This document shows positions 1 to 11,974 of a stretch of DNA of 64,000 nucleotides, piece by piece. Source of the DNA: Kwoniella bestiolae CBS 10118 (Eukaryota > Basidiomycota > Tremellomycetes > Tremellales > Cryptococcaceae). Under the pieces are notes generated by a model. The model was not told the DNA's origin and did not search any database. It saw only the letters and a program-made list of their open reading frames with translations. The position numbers and the translations under genes were made by a program. Location of the stretch: contig NC_089241.1 of NCBI RefSeq assembly GCF_000512585.2, positions 3,368,501-3,432,500 of the forward strand, written 5' to 3'. The number at the start of each line of letters is the position of its first letter. Position 1 is the first letter of the stretch.

Positions 1-1069
1 TGTTTTTGTAGTCGAATATCTCTGCTTGGAACTCTGCCTGAACGAACATGTTTCCAGAGGGGAGTAGCCAGATTAGGGGGAAGAGGTTGACAGGCATGGT
101 TTTGAGGAGGAAGTTGAGGGTGAATGGCTGGCCTTTGGAGGGGAAGTACTGTGTAATAGTGGGGATTAGCTAGCTGCTCAAATAGGTGATAAGATACGTG
201 CTTCGACGAGATAGATAGAACGGTATACACAAAAAGCAAAGAGCGAAGGTGAGAATGTGATTAAAGGAAAAACGCGATATTACTCAAGCAGAGCATGATA
301 ATATACGAAGAACCGCACTCACCTCAACCGTCGGATTATTCTGATTATCCGCATAATTCACATACCCTCCCCACTCACATCCACCCATAATCATCGCCGT
401 CCCGTCCTCGAGCGTCTCCAAAGTGGGGTACCACCTCCTGGAAGTCATGTACATTGCAGTATTATCCACCCATTCGCACCCCTCATCGTCGCATGGATCC
501 AAAAGTCTAATGGCCTTACCACCATCCCAATCTTTGTATGGTGATTGACCGGATTGGAGATTGGTGTCCATCGATACTCCCCCGTAAGTTATCGCTTGGT
601 TCCCGCCTACGTTCAACCATGTTCCGTTTCCCAGTACTGTCCCACCCGCGCAGAACGAGTTGGACAGGACGTCCATCGTTCGGAAAGTGTTGGTCGTGAG
701 ATCATACTCTGTTGCCCAGGCTGGGTGGCCGTTGACGGTGGCATTGTTGTTTTCGCTGTGGTGTGGTGTTTAGCAAGGTCAGCTGGCAAATTGCATTGAC
801 GCGGAGATGGGAACGTGTGTTGATGTAGACCAAGGCACGATGATTACTTCGTGTAACACGACACTGAAGGAGAAGTATGCACGCATCACTCACGTCTTGT
901 CGACGATATACACCTTATTCAAAGTACCCAAAAACAGCTGCTGCGCCGATACTCCAGATAATCCTACATATTTAAACGTATTTGCCAATTGAGCTTGAGC
1001 AGGTGTCGGGGCGAGTGAGACGGCCGCTAGGGATAGGACGTAAAGAAGGGTGGAAGGGGAGATGGGCAT
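1..1069 (-). CDS. Glyoxal oxidase / copper radical oxidase, 5' part, cut by the window edge
   Basis: Secreted copper-radical oxidase of the glyoxal/galactose oxidase superfamily. This family oxidises small aldehydes or alcohols and releases H2O2 outside the cell. Exons 1069-894, 755-323 and 148-<1 close in phase. The first ~25 residues are a signal peptide (MPISPSTLLYVLSLAAV..., cleavage near AQA). Family motifs follow: SNSFCAGG near residue 90, MYMTSRRWYPTLETL, MIMGG, and in exon 3 LIWLLPSGNMF and AEFQAEIFDY. Cys94 in SNSFCAGG matches by position the cysteine that cross-links to the radical tyrosine (inference). The catalytic Tyr/His residues and the C-terminal DUF1929 domain lie beyond the window. 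An upstream in-frame ATG at 1141 exists, but the 1069 start puts the signal peptide at the N-terminus. Galactose oxidase proper is the alternative, but the motifs fit the glyoxal oxidase branch better. Confidence 0.88.
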
Positions 1070-2100
1070 AGTGGTGATGATGGTAAGACAAGAGGAGGGA
1101 AAGATGGGCTGGATGGATCCTGGAAAATGCGAGATTACCAATTACCGCAGTACGGATTCTGATATGTTTGCGCCAAACAGAGGAGGATAGGATTGAATAT
1201 ATACAGATCGATAAAATGTGTCCTTTGGTGAATAGCCTAGTTATATATCCTTTCAATTTCGTTATAATTCGTTGTCCAAAATCACGAGTCTCGTACTTTC
1301 CGGAATTAAAATCGTATGCTACGGTGACAGAGTCTATATGTGGAAGTGATGTTGCAAGAAGAGGTTAATTATTGTCGTGTGCTGTCTTCTCGTTGCTCTA
1401 TACCAGTTTCGGATTCTCCCTTACTGGCGCTACTGACTAATTGATTGAGAGTGAGTGAGTGAGATGACAATCAGAGATGAAAAAGAAAGCTGTGTTCTAT
1501 CCTCTCCGCTACGTAAAAAGTGTTGAACAGCTGTCTATTTTGGGTGTCATCTACCATTTGCCATTCTACGCGTTTAGCTCATAACTACTCATACCCCGTG
1601 ATCGGCGGGACCCGACACACACTATCACAACGGAATCAAATGCCAGACCAAGTGTACCTGATAATCATTTTTTCTGATCCGCTTGGTTTCAGCCTGACTC
1701 CTCGAAGATTTGATCCCCTTTAGGGCGAGTGATGAATGACGTCACTTCTTCTGTTTCACCTGATCCGGCGTATGGACGGACTAATCTGAATTGGGAAATG
1801 AGTGAAATGAATGAACATGAGAACATGAGATGGGACGAGACACCCAACATATGACGATCAGCGATCAAATAATCAACACACGGGATTGGATTGTAATCAA
1901 CAGGGACAGGGTAAAATAGACGGAATAAGGAAAAGGAGTAGGAGTCGACATGCATTAAGATGACGACAGAGATGGAGATGGCAAAACCATTTTGACTGTA
2001 TATATAGACCGGATCTGTTGACATTTATTCCTTTTATTCCCCTCCGACCATCTCCCATCTACCATATACTAGTTCATAACAGATCAAGACATCATCCACC
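1070..2100. promoter_or_regulatory. Divergent intergenic region with TATA-like element
   Basis: Spacer between two divergent genes. A TATATATA stretch at 1999-2006 lies about 95 bp before the plus-strand ATG at 2101 and is a plausible core promoter. A short GTGAGTGAGTGAG run lies near 1450. No convincing coding exon is seen on either strand. Confidence 0.4.
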
Positions 2101-3009
2101 ATGCCTTCCGATCGAGCAGTCAGGATCTCACACTCAGTCCTATTCGGATTAACATTATTGGTATCAATCATAGCATTGATCATATCGGCTACTTTGGTGG
2201 CTCATTATAACAATGAGGGTTATCCACCTGTACATACAGGTGCATACACAGCTAGGATTAGGATATTATTGGTGGCGTCTGTATGGACGGTGTTCTTTGG
2301 GAGTGAGTAACTTTTTGATTGTATTGGCAGCTAGGGGTGCATTCTCGACTTTGGTCTGGCAGACTGGGGTGGGATGGGGGACGGTTATGACTTTAGTCTG
2401 GTAGCTAGGGGTGGGATGGGGGCGAGGTTTAATAGGGTGGGAGGGTGGGATAGAATCTATGTGATCATACAATATATCATATACCCTCCCCTCACTCCAA
2501 CTTACACTCTATAGTCTGACTTATGCTAACTCTCTTTTTCCCCCAGTCATCCTAACCGTCGGATTCCAGCTCCTGGGCACCCACCTCGCATTCGGTATCC
2601 TCTCGCACCTCATCCCCACCACTATCGGATTCATTTTGTACCTCATCGGATCAGCTTCTCTCACTGGTCTGACAGCTAAGATCGACTGTGGGAAATCTGG
2701 CGATGGGTTCTCGAGGTGTGGGGTTGTGAAAGGGTTGGTGGTTGTTAGTTGGATTGATACGTGAGTGTCTCTCATCGAGATTAGGTTTGGATACTGGGAT
2801 ATGTTATCCACTGTCCCTTATTCTTTTCTAATCAACTCCCGACTCAGACTCACTGTAATCCACATATCGTAGAGTTGATTTGACAAAATGCTGATTATTC
2901 TGATATACTTAGGATCATCCTCCTCATCACTCTCATCTTCCTCATCACCCTCGCATTCATTGCTCGAGGTCGATACGGCGTACATAAATCCACCTTGTAC
3001 GCCGATTAA
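2101..3009 (+). CDS. Small four-helix membrane protein (MARVEL/SUR7-like topology)
   Basis: Predicted integral membrane protein of 170 residues. Exons 2101-2302, 2547-2760 and 2913-3009 close in frame, and a CTGAT branch site precedes the last acceptor. Hydrophobic segments lie at about residues 12-34, 57-82, 86-105 and 140-157. A polar loop (KIDCGKSGDGFSRCG) with two cysteines lies between the third and fourth. The C-terminal tail is short and basic (ARGRYGVHKS). This four-span layout is that of MARVEL-type proteins, which act in membrane domains or vesicle trafficking, but no diagnostic motif is visible, so the function is unassigned. Intron 1 (2303-2546) contains a 42-bp tandem duplication. 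Confidence 0.75.
2347..2430. repeat. Two tandem copies of a 42-bp unit inside an intron
   Basis: Both copies start GACTTTRGTCTGG and end in GGGGTGGGATGGGGG plus a few bases (2347-2388 and 2389-2430). They differ by several substitutions. They lie wholly in intron 1 of the membrane-protein gene and so do not change its protein. Confidence 0.7.
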
Positions 3010-3673
3010 GCGGAACGATTTCACACACATCTATGTATCAAAGTTGCTCAAGTAGGGTAACGATGGGAATAGAAAGTGGGATCGGAAGGGGTGATATAAA
3101 GATAGAGGGATGAATGTAGTAGCGGAGGAATAGGGATTCGAAATATACTATAATATAATACTTAGCCTTATAATATTGCATATGAACGTGTAAATGCATG
3201 TAATTAAGTCATACTCATGTCTACCTCATAAGGGTGAAACAACTTCTTTTGGATAGACATATCCATATCCTTTGAACGCAAATGCAACGATTGACAGCAA
3301 TAGCAAAAGCAAGCGCAGACGAGCGTACTGAACAGAGCGTAGGAGTCCAATCAACCTCAAATGAGCTCAAGTCTCCACGCCCGTTCTTGGCGCGTTGAAG
3401 TCGATGATGAAAGGGTGAAATAGGATGGTGTAGTCTTATCGTTCCGAGAGGTGAGGTATCTCATCACTGATGTCAGATAATGCAATGTGCTACAGATGTT
3501 GCATTGGGGCATCTGAGACCAAAACCCGTCAAAAGTTAAAGAGTGACCTCGTAAAATCATAAGGAGATCTATGGTTAATTATAAGTAGTTTATACAACCT
3601 GGACAATAATGAATACCTCTAATCATCTTTCATTCACAAGTCGAAGCCTGGTCGCAACTATATTCTGTGACAT
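3010..3673. other. Convergent 3' intergenic spacer
   Basis: Space between the 3' ends of the membrane-protein gene and the RMD1-like gene. It is AT-rich, with TATAATATAATA-type stretches near 3150 that could serve in 3'-end formation. No coding or RNA gene is recognised. Confidence 0.4.
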
Positions 3674-6618
3674 CTATATCGACGTCTGACCACTCGTCGC
3701 CATGAGCAACTTCGGGCCCTTGTATAACAAGAATTCACCCGTTTCTCTTGGTATAGCGTGGAATACCAATCGAGCGATGACTTCGCCCTGCGACAGAGCA
3801 AAAAGACTAATCAGTATAACTACTTAAAACCCTAGGAGCGTCGTAGATGTACATGCTCGATCGGCATTACTGTACCAGATCAGAACATGATCGCTTGAGA
3901 AGAGACTCACCGCTTCAACAAAACAAGCCACAACGATCAACCAAATGATCACCCATGTGATCCGGTGCGTGGCTCGTTCTTCTATATACTCATGGATGAT
4001 CTCGAGCTGTCCCACCAAATCATAAGTTAGCTTTGGTCATTCCTGACTGTACATGAAGTGAGCAGAATAAGCACCCACCAAATCACCAGCAACGGCCAGT
4101 CGATCGTTCAAAACCTGTATTCTAGGTCCGATTTCGAGGTATTCGTGGATCGCTTCGTACAAGGGGAACAGGGAAGCTTCGGACCAGAACAGTTCGGGTG
4201 TGTCTGGGATATTATGAAGGGATTAGCTGAAGTCTTCTTTCTTTCGTACGATTCGACTGAGATTGTAAGATCTGCCAGTCATCCTCCATACACGACATCG
4301 AACTACCCTTCCCACCATCATCTAGCTGATTTACGAAGTATTCTGCCTTCCACTCCTCACTCTACTCACGACCCACCAAGCTGAATCATTTACTGCAAAG
4401 CGCCACTCACCCAATATCCCTCCAATCAAACTGACGTCCATCCTCAACTTGAACAATCGTCCAGTCATCTTCAATGCCTCCCTTCTAGTCAACTGCAGAT
4501 GCCCAGTAGTGGACAACTCCTTGGGGAAAGACGCAGTGAGAGATAAAGTCTCTTGCATGACTGACTCGTATATCGATAACTTGTTGGATTGAGCGATAGC
4601 ATGTGCGAGGGAGAGCTTGAATAGGTGGGAATGGGATTTGAAGGCTATCATCATTATCAGTATGCGGTATCCCGACTTACTGAAGGAAAGTCAAGCAGTT
4701 GAGGAAAGTAGTGTGTCGTGAAAATGAATCACAATATATGCTATAGGGAAAGACAACTCACTAAACATATCATTATATATTCTAGGCTGTTCAGCATCCG
4801 AATCGTACTATCACCACGACCAGTCAGCTTTCTTCGAAGGACCAAGATTATTTCAGATGTGAGCACTCACGACATAATGGAACTCCTCGATCTCCCAATC
4901 GTCCTCGCCCAACCCTCTAACCCACGTACTAGCCGTCTCGCAGTCCTCCATAATCTCCCTTTCCTCCAGTTCCGAGAACCCAAAGAACACTGATACACCA
5001 TAAGAGAAGAACACCGCCTCAGCGACATTCTGCGTCGAATGGGATTTTCGTCGAGTGCGCCTGACAGGTCGAGTATGCTGCTGATGCGGTGAGAACTCTG
5101 ATTCCGGCGAGACGACCTGATGCTGCTGTTGCTGGTGAGATGTTGAGGATTCCGGTGATACTGAGGAAGAAGGGGATTCGCCAGGAGAAGGTAGGTCGGA
5201 AGGTTCCAATGCCTGTGAGGGAATATGTTCAAGGTGTCCTGGATGTTTGGCGTCGGGATGTGTACCCAGATCTTTATCCCCCTCACTTTCACTTGGATGA
5301 GTTACCTCCTCGGAGGAAAGATCCAATCCCTCTAATCGTAATTGACCTTCCAAATTCTGTTGAGCCAATTCCATCTCCTGTTGTTCCTGACTACTTAAAC
5401 CTAATGCCTCACTTTGAAGGTGCTCTCCGCCGTGTTCCAACGTACTGAGTATATCACCGTGGGCGATCGGGTTCGGACTGGGTGGAGTGGCCGATAAGAT
5501 GTATTCTGCTGGCGTAGCTTCGCTTGGATCTTCTCGTGGGAAATACGAATCGTTATATCCCAGATCTTCGGCCATGGTCATTCGCTCGAGCAATGATACA
5601 CCTCCTGGAGATTTGACGGCGGGGGAGGAACGCACTTTGGTAGATGCGCCGTAGCCTGGGAGTAGGGGGAGGTTGTATACCTATGAGTGGTACGTCAGCT
5701 TGTCTGGTTGAAAATCGAGTAAGGTAATATTAGGAAGTCAAACGAATTGTTAAGCTGAACAAATGTTAGAGGTATGAAGAAAAGAGAAGCGCGGATATAT
5801 TCCATAAAATCAAGGCGGAAAGCACAATGGAAAGCAATACTGAACAGAATAAGGTATATCAATCACTCACAGCATAAACACAATCGTCAAACACCCTCAC
5901 AACCCCCACTCCATGTTCTCTCTTCAAAAACGCCTGTAACAACTTCAACCGATACCCCTCGGCAGTAGCGTACGCCGTCAATCTAGGCAACTTGTTCTCC
6001 TCCCTCTCCCTCTTTGTCATCTTCTCAGCATCGCTCCGCTCATCACTACTACTCCCGCCTATCGATGTGAACCTCGTAGTAGGTGGAACAGCTCTGGGAG
6101 GTGCTGTAGCCAAGAGATTTACCTGACTACCCATAGGTGATTTAGGGAGGGGTGCCAGTTGTGGATCTTCAGGTAAGAGGACGTGTCGTTCGGTTGTTTT
6201 TGATGTTCTTGAGGGTAAGCTCTGCCTCACCCCTCGAGCGGGGGTTCCTCGACCTAGAGGAGAGGGGATCTTGGGTGCAGATAGGTTACGGAGATGCGCT
6301 GGGAGGGAGGCGAGAGTGGAGGAAGAGGGGTGAAGGGGAGAAGCTTGTCTTAATGAGGATGCGGTACGGGCGAGACCTAGTGGGTTTGAACGATATATTA
6401 GCTAACGTTCCTGTGATTCCATATGACATAGGGATAACTAGAGCTGTTGCAGCAGATACTGATATGATAAGGAGTAGATGGTGCTGATATTGCAGGGGAT
6501 ACTCACCAGGCAATGTCCCAGGATTACGTCTCGGTATGTTGGCAGCGGGCGTTGGACCGGGATTGCTGGAAGGTTTTGATGCTCCCGGTCGAGCAGCGGG
6601 TGCGTTGGGTCGTGACAT
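3674..6618 (-). CDS. RMD1/RMD8/Sif2-family protein (DUF155)
   Basis: Member of the DUF155 (RMND1/Rmd1) family, whose members are membrane-anchored proteins of mitochondria or the cytoplasm linked to mitochondrial translation or meiotic nuclear division in other organisms. Eight exons (6618-6507, 6376-5871, 5680-4871, 4807-4762, 4644-4411, 4203-4079, 4006-3911, 3787-3674) sum to 2043 nt, giving 680 residues exactly in frame. The N-terminal ~125 residues are Pro/Ser-rich. The domain starts at RLTAYATAEGYRLKLL and includes VVRVFDDCVYAVYNLPLLPGYG. A long acidic/Gln-rich insert follows. The conserved C-terminal half includes DTPELFWSE, LYEAIHEYLEIGPRIQVLN and LLEIIHEYIEE. It ends with one transmembrane helix (ITWVIIWLIVVACFVEA), the usual position for the family. 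The insert makes it longer than most homologues. Confidence 0.9.
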
Positions 6619-7202
6619 GATGAATTATGTTCTTCCTGGACCTGTGAGCGAGAGCAAGTATGAAGGAAGGAACGAAAAGGAATACACCTAGTCAGGTGGG
6701 TTTTGTTTGTTGTATATGTACAGTACACGGTATACAAAGACAAATGAAGGATGATGTCGAAATGAGTTGGATTATATTGCAAAAATACCAGAGAGGGTCG
6801 CTGATGTGATGCTTGTGCTGATGCCGTCAAGGATATAGGTTCACACTATAATGACATTACAAGAAGCAGTCCCTCTGCATTAGAAATCAGTTGTAATAGA
6901 AAGGTAATACCCATATACCATATAATAACCCTGAGAGTGAGAATGAGAATGGTTCAGGGTTGTACGTCAGTGGTGCGTTGTGTCCCATTCGTCGTTGTAT
7001 GCTGCTCGGTCCGGCTCATCATATCATATTCATGTTGTCTCTCTTCATCCCATTCCATCTCATCTCCACATCGTTCAATCCACTTCATACACTTCCATAG
7101 AAACACTCTCACAATACACCCACCACACTCGTCTAACCTTTTACCACCCAACCATCCCGCTGAAACCCCCATATCGCTTCACACCAGTCTTGACCGCCCA
7201 CC
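6619..7202. promoter_or_regulatory. Divergent promoter region RMD1-like / SLA1
   Basis: Head-to-head spacer of 584 bp. The 7030-7200 part is C/T-rich on the plus strand (CATCTCC, CACTCTCACAATACACC), typical of fungal 5' leaders just before an ATG. No TATA box, ORF or RNA gene stands out. Confidence 0.4.
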
Positions 7203-10200
7203 ATGGCGTACGTAGCCGTCGCAAAGGCATTGTACGAGTATGATGCCCAAGACCCAGAGACAGAGCTGTCATTCAAGGAGGATCAAATATTCTATGTCAT
7301 AGAGAAGGAAGATGATGAGTGAGTATTCTATTACTCGCTTCGGCGGAGTCTGAATTCGGACATTTGCTGACGTATCGACTCGGTGGGTAGTTGGTGGAAA
7401 GCCAAAGCGAAAGATGATGACGCTGATGCGGAGGGGAGTGTGGGATTGGTACCTGCCAGCTATGTCGAAGAGGTGAGTGACAGCTCTTATTGATTTATAA
7501 CCTGCTACAATGGGAGGATGTTTGACCATGTCCTTATCACCTCGACCATAACATGCCTTTACCCCGTCTTCTTGATGACACTCGCCGTTGGCACACCATG
7601 CTGACCTGTACGCAGATACCACCTCTCAACACCACCCGAGCAATGTTCGCCTACGAATCCACCTCGCCCGAAGAGCTATCGATGGACGACGAAGCGACCC
7701 TACACGTATACTCAATCGAGGAAGATTGGCTTTTAGTAAAGGTTGAAGGAGGAGATTCCAAACTTGGATTTGTTCCTCGAAACTACTGTGAACCTCTGGA
7801 TGCATCTGCGGAGACTGAAGTAGCAGATGCCGCAGATACAGCAGCGGAGGTAGAAGCTGCTCGACAAGCTGAGAGGGAGAAAGAGTTGGCGGAGAAGCAA
7901 AGACAGTTGAAGTTGAAAGATAAGGTTGAGACTTGGAGTATCAGTGAATTGGATGGAAAGAAGAAGAAGAAGGGTACTTTGGGTGTTGGAAATGCTGCTG
8001 TCTTCTTCGCTTCGGACACTGATAAGGTGAGCTATATCTCTAGATCTGAATCCATTGATGTGTAGCTTATGCCTTTTTGATCAATCATCAGTCTGCACCT
8101 GTCAAACAATACCCCATCACCGATCTTACCTCCGTATCGCAACCTTCCTCAAAAACACTCGACCTCTCATTCGCTACTCTCGGTCAACCATTACAATTCC
8201 ACTGTGGCAGCTCCGACACGACCAAAGCCATTCTAGCGAAACTCGAAACTAGTAAAGCCGCTGCTGGAGAAGCCCTTGAAATGATCAACGAAGCTAGAAC
8301 TGGTGGATACTCCTCGGCCGAAGAGGAGACTTTGCCTCCTCCTACTAGAAACGTCCCTCCCGCTGCTTCGGTTGCTGCTGAACCTCGAGGAGTCAGATTC
8401 GCACCTGAACCAGCATCAGCTCCAGCTGCAGGCGGTGAAACAGCTACGGTGCAATACGACTTCGATGCTGATGGGGATGACGAGCTGACCGTCAAAGATG
8501 GTGAGATTGTCACGATAGTAGACAAGGAGAACGACGAATGGTGGCTGGTTAGAAACGCTAGAGGCAAAGAGGGTGTGGTCCCTGCTGCCTACGTGCAACT
8601 GAACGATGGATCTGCTCAGGCTGCGGATGATCAACCCGATAGTGACGACGAGAGGGAACGAGAAGCCGAGGCTGCCGCTCATCTCGAAGCGGAGAGACAA
8701 CGACAGTCTCAAGCTGCTGCTGAAGAACGAAGGAGGATCCAAGCTGCTGCCGAAGCCAGACGAGCACAAGAGGAAGAAGACAGGCAATTGGCCGAAGCTA
8801 TCGAAGAGGAACAAAGGGAGAAGGCCGCTAGGAAGGCACTCAAGAGGCAGGAAGAGGATAGAAGGAGAAGAGAGGTTGAAGCTGAGGCTGCGTAAGTTGT
8901 GTCCAGTTCAGTCAATCCTCAAATGGTCTGACTGACCATGACCTACTTAGCCGTGAGAAAGCCCGAAGTGGTGGATTGCAACCCCCCAAGATCACCAAGC
9001 GACCATCCAACAACGATGTCGCTGCTGCTGCTAGCAAACTTCCCTCTCGTAGTCAGGCTGCTCCTGCTAGACCTCCTGAAAACAATAGACCAAGTAAGTG
9101 GGAATGATTCTCAACTCAGCTTTCATTGGCTGATCCATGACTTCACCGCAGAACCTAACCCTAACAGAATTAGAACATGGAGCGATAAATCTGGTCAATT
9201 CAACGTTGAAGCTGAATATCTCGGTCTTAACGGTAACAAGATCCGCTTGCACAAACTCAATGGTGTCATCATTGAAGTACCCATGGAGAAGATGTCTTCA
9301 CGAGATATCGAGCTAATCCGACGACACGAAGCGAAGAAGCGCGCTGCCACTTTGGACGATGATGATATCCCCCTCGGTCAGTCCAGTCGACGAAATGGCA
9401 CACCCCCTACTCGATCTACGGAAAGTGCCAGACGAGCTATGCCAGCTGAGGAGCCGATCCCACCGGAAGCTATGGCAATGCCACCGCCTAGAAAACCCCG
9501 ATTCGATTGGTTCGAGTTCTTTTTGTCTGCCGGATGTGACATGGACGACTGTACTAGATATGCATCGAACTTCGAGAGGGACCGAATCGACGAGTCGATC
9601 TTACCCGAGTTGGAGAGTAGTACGCTTAGAACTTTAGGATTGAAGGAAGGTGATGTTATCAGAGTTAGAAAGGCTATCCAAAATCGATTCGCAAAGAAGA
9701 CGCCCGAGCAACAAGCGCAGATCGACCAGGATGCAGAATACGCCAAACAACTGCAAGAGTTCGAGAACGGTGGAAGAAAAGGAACCGCTCCTCAACCTCC
9801 GCCTGGTCTTTTCACTGGACCAGGTGGTAAGCTGTCCAACAATACTAGACGAGGTAGACCCGAGAAGAAATCTACCGGACCTGAAAGTGTGGATGCTTCC
9901 GCTCTTGCCGCCGCTTCGGACCAATTATCCAAAACTACTATCTCGCAACCACCCTTGGCACCTACCCCTCCACCTGTGACTGTCTCTCCTCCTCCAGCTG
10001 CCCAAGAGAAGAAGGCTCCGTTGATCGCTGGGTTCGACGATGATGCATGGACGATCAAACCCACTTCCAAGCCTGCTTCTCCTGCTCCACCTGCACCCCC
10101 TGCACCTCCCGCTCCACCAATTTTCCAGTCTACCCCTGCTCCCGCCGCTCCTGCCAATAACACGGATTCGTTGCTTGCTCAGATCAATGCCTTGAGACCA

Positions 10201-11244
10201 GCAAGTACCGGTCTATCCCAAAATAATACAGGTGGTAGTGGATCGTTCGACAGGGTATCCCAAATGGTCGGTCAACCTCGCGCTCCCTCCGCACCTGCGC
10301 AAAACTACGGACTGGGGGTCCAAAATACTGGTCAACCTATGAACCAGCTCACCGGGTTCCAACAACAGCAACAACAGTCACCACAAAACACCGGTCCGAG
10401 AGGTCCTCTGGCACCTGTACCTGCCAATGCGGGGTTGTTGAACCCCATGCAACCTCAGGCTACGGGGATGTTCATTCCCACGAGAGGGATGTCACCTATG
10501 ACTGCTCAGCAGACGGGTTTCCCCCAACAACAACAGCAGATGATGGCTCAGCCTACAGGGTACCAAGCGGGCTTCCAACAGGGTTATGGAGGTCAACCTC
10601 AACAGATGGCTATGCAATCGAGTGAGTTGAACTATCTCCATATCACGATTCTACCGGGGCGAATTACAAAGATGCAGGAGCTGACATGTTGATTCTGTAG
10701 ACTTCACAGGATACCCTGGGGGAATGCAACAACCCCAACAGTCCTCGTTCAATGCCATTGCTAATATGCCCCCACCCCAGGCTCCTCAACAGAGCGAGCC
10801 AAATAAATTCGCACCTTCGAATATCTTTGCAGCTATGAAGAAGTCGGATTTCGGTAAACCTGAAGAACAACAACCTCAGGATGCTAGTGAGTATTACTTT
10901 CGTATCTTCCATTGATCCCTTCCTCCTTACAAAGTTTCGTTCATTTCCTCAGCTACAGTCACTTTGTCTTCGATGCTGATATACGCTCAATCACAGACAA
11001 ATACGATGCCCTCAGACCACTCACAACAGGCTACAACGGTGCCCCAGGTCAAATGATGCCTCAGCAAACTGGTTTCGGAGGGGGTATGATGCCCCAACAA
11101 ACTGGTTTCGGAGGTGGGGGGATGATGCCTCAACAGACTGGATATGGTATGATGCCTAATATGACGGGGTTCAACCCTAATATGATGGGTAATGGGTATA
11201 TGGGACAGGGACAGGGTCAGCAGAACCCTTATGGATATAGATGA
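7203..11244 (+). CDS. SLA1: SLA1-like endocytic actin-patch adaptor (3x SH3, SHD1, SHD2, TG-repeats)
   Basis: Cytoskeletal adaptor that links cargo, clathrin and the Pan1/End3 complex to Arp2/3 actin assembly at endocytic sites. Exons 7203-7318, 7391-7472, 7616-8026, 8092-8891, 8951-9093, 9152-10621, 10701-10886 and 10997-11244 close in frame to 1151 residues. SH3-1 starts at MAYVAVAKALYEYDA and contains DDWWKAK and GLVPASYVEE. SH3-2 follows (MFAYESTS, GFVPRNYCEP). SH3-3 begins TATVQYDFDADGDDEL. A charged coiled coil lies after it. SHD1, which binds the NPFxD endocytic signal in yeast, is IRTWSDKSGQFNVEAEYLG. SHD2, a SAM-like clathrin-box-regulating domain, starts at FDWFEFFLSAGCDMDD. The tail is Pro/Gln-rich with repeated QQTGF/QPTGY motifs that match the LxxQxTG sites recognised by Pan1/End3. 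Order and length match yeast Sla1. Confidence 0.95.
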
Positions 11245-11974
11245 GCGGGGTGTTTGAGTGGTTGGTATATACCTAGAAGTGATCTCATGTATAGTATAAG
11301 ATGTTTGATAGTCCGTTTGGTGTTTGGTCTTTGGTCTTTCTTGTGCATGAAAGGTTCTCGTAGAGGTAGAAAGGAAAGAATAGTGTCGAGTGAAAGGGAT
11401 CTCTTCATCTCAGTTTCAAAACATGATTTTCATTGGATTACATGCGACTAGTCTTAGTCGGTCGATATGCCTTGCTTGCCCATGAGCAGCATATCCAGAC
11501 AAAAGGAAGGAGGGATATGATCCACGAGCGGAATGCATACGATAGCTTCTTGGCGAAAACCACATGAGTGCTAAAAGTGAAAGCTATAAATAGAATCTGT
11601 TATCTTATGTTCTCGGTTTCTTATCTAGGCACCAATAATTTTGGAATATGAGCTCGAAGCCCATGCGATTCATGTTGGCTGACCCTTGGATGAAGCATGG
11701 GCTAGTAGCTAGTACAGGGAGTTTTGCATGTATATTAATTGAATGAGACATCAGGAACACTTCCCGTTAGCTACATTGGAAATTGGAATGCATGGCGAGT
11801 AGAGTAGGTCCGAAGCGATAGGAGAACTGATCTATAGTAGCTGGGTGGATAATGATGTTCGGCTAATCGGTCTTGCGAGTGATGACAGTATATAATTTAT
11901 CGAAAATTGATCTTGTTCTTCTTCTTTTTCTTCTATTCTCCACGCTTCCTTTTTCATCGGACTACCAGCTCAAG
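11245..11974. other. Intergenic: SLA1 3' end and upstream region of the NUP-like gene
   Basis: No coding exon recognised. A GTATATAATTTATC element near 11888 is a TATA-like candidate about 85 bp before the next ATG, followed by a pyrimidine-rich run (CTTCTTCTTTTTCTTCTATTCTCC). Confidence 0.4.
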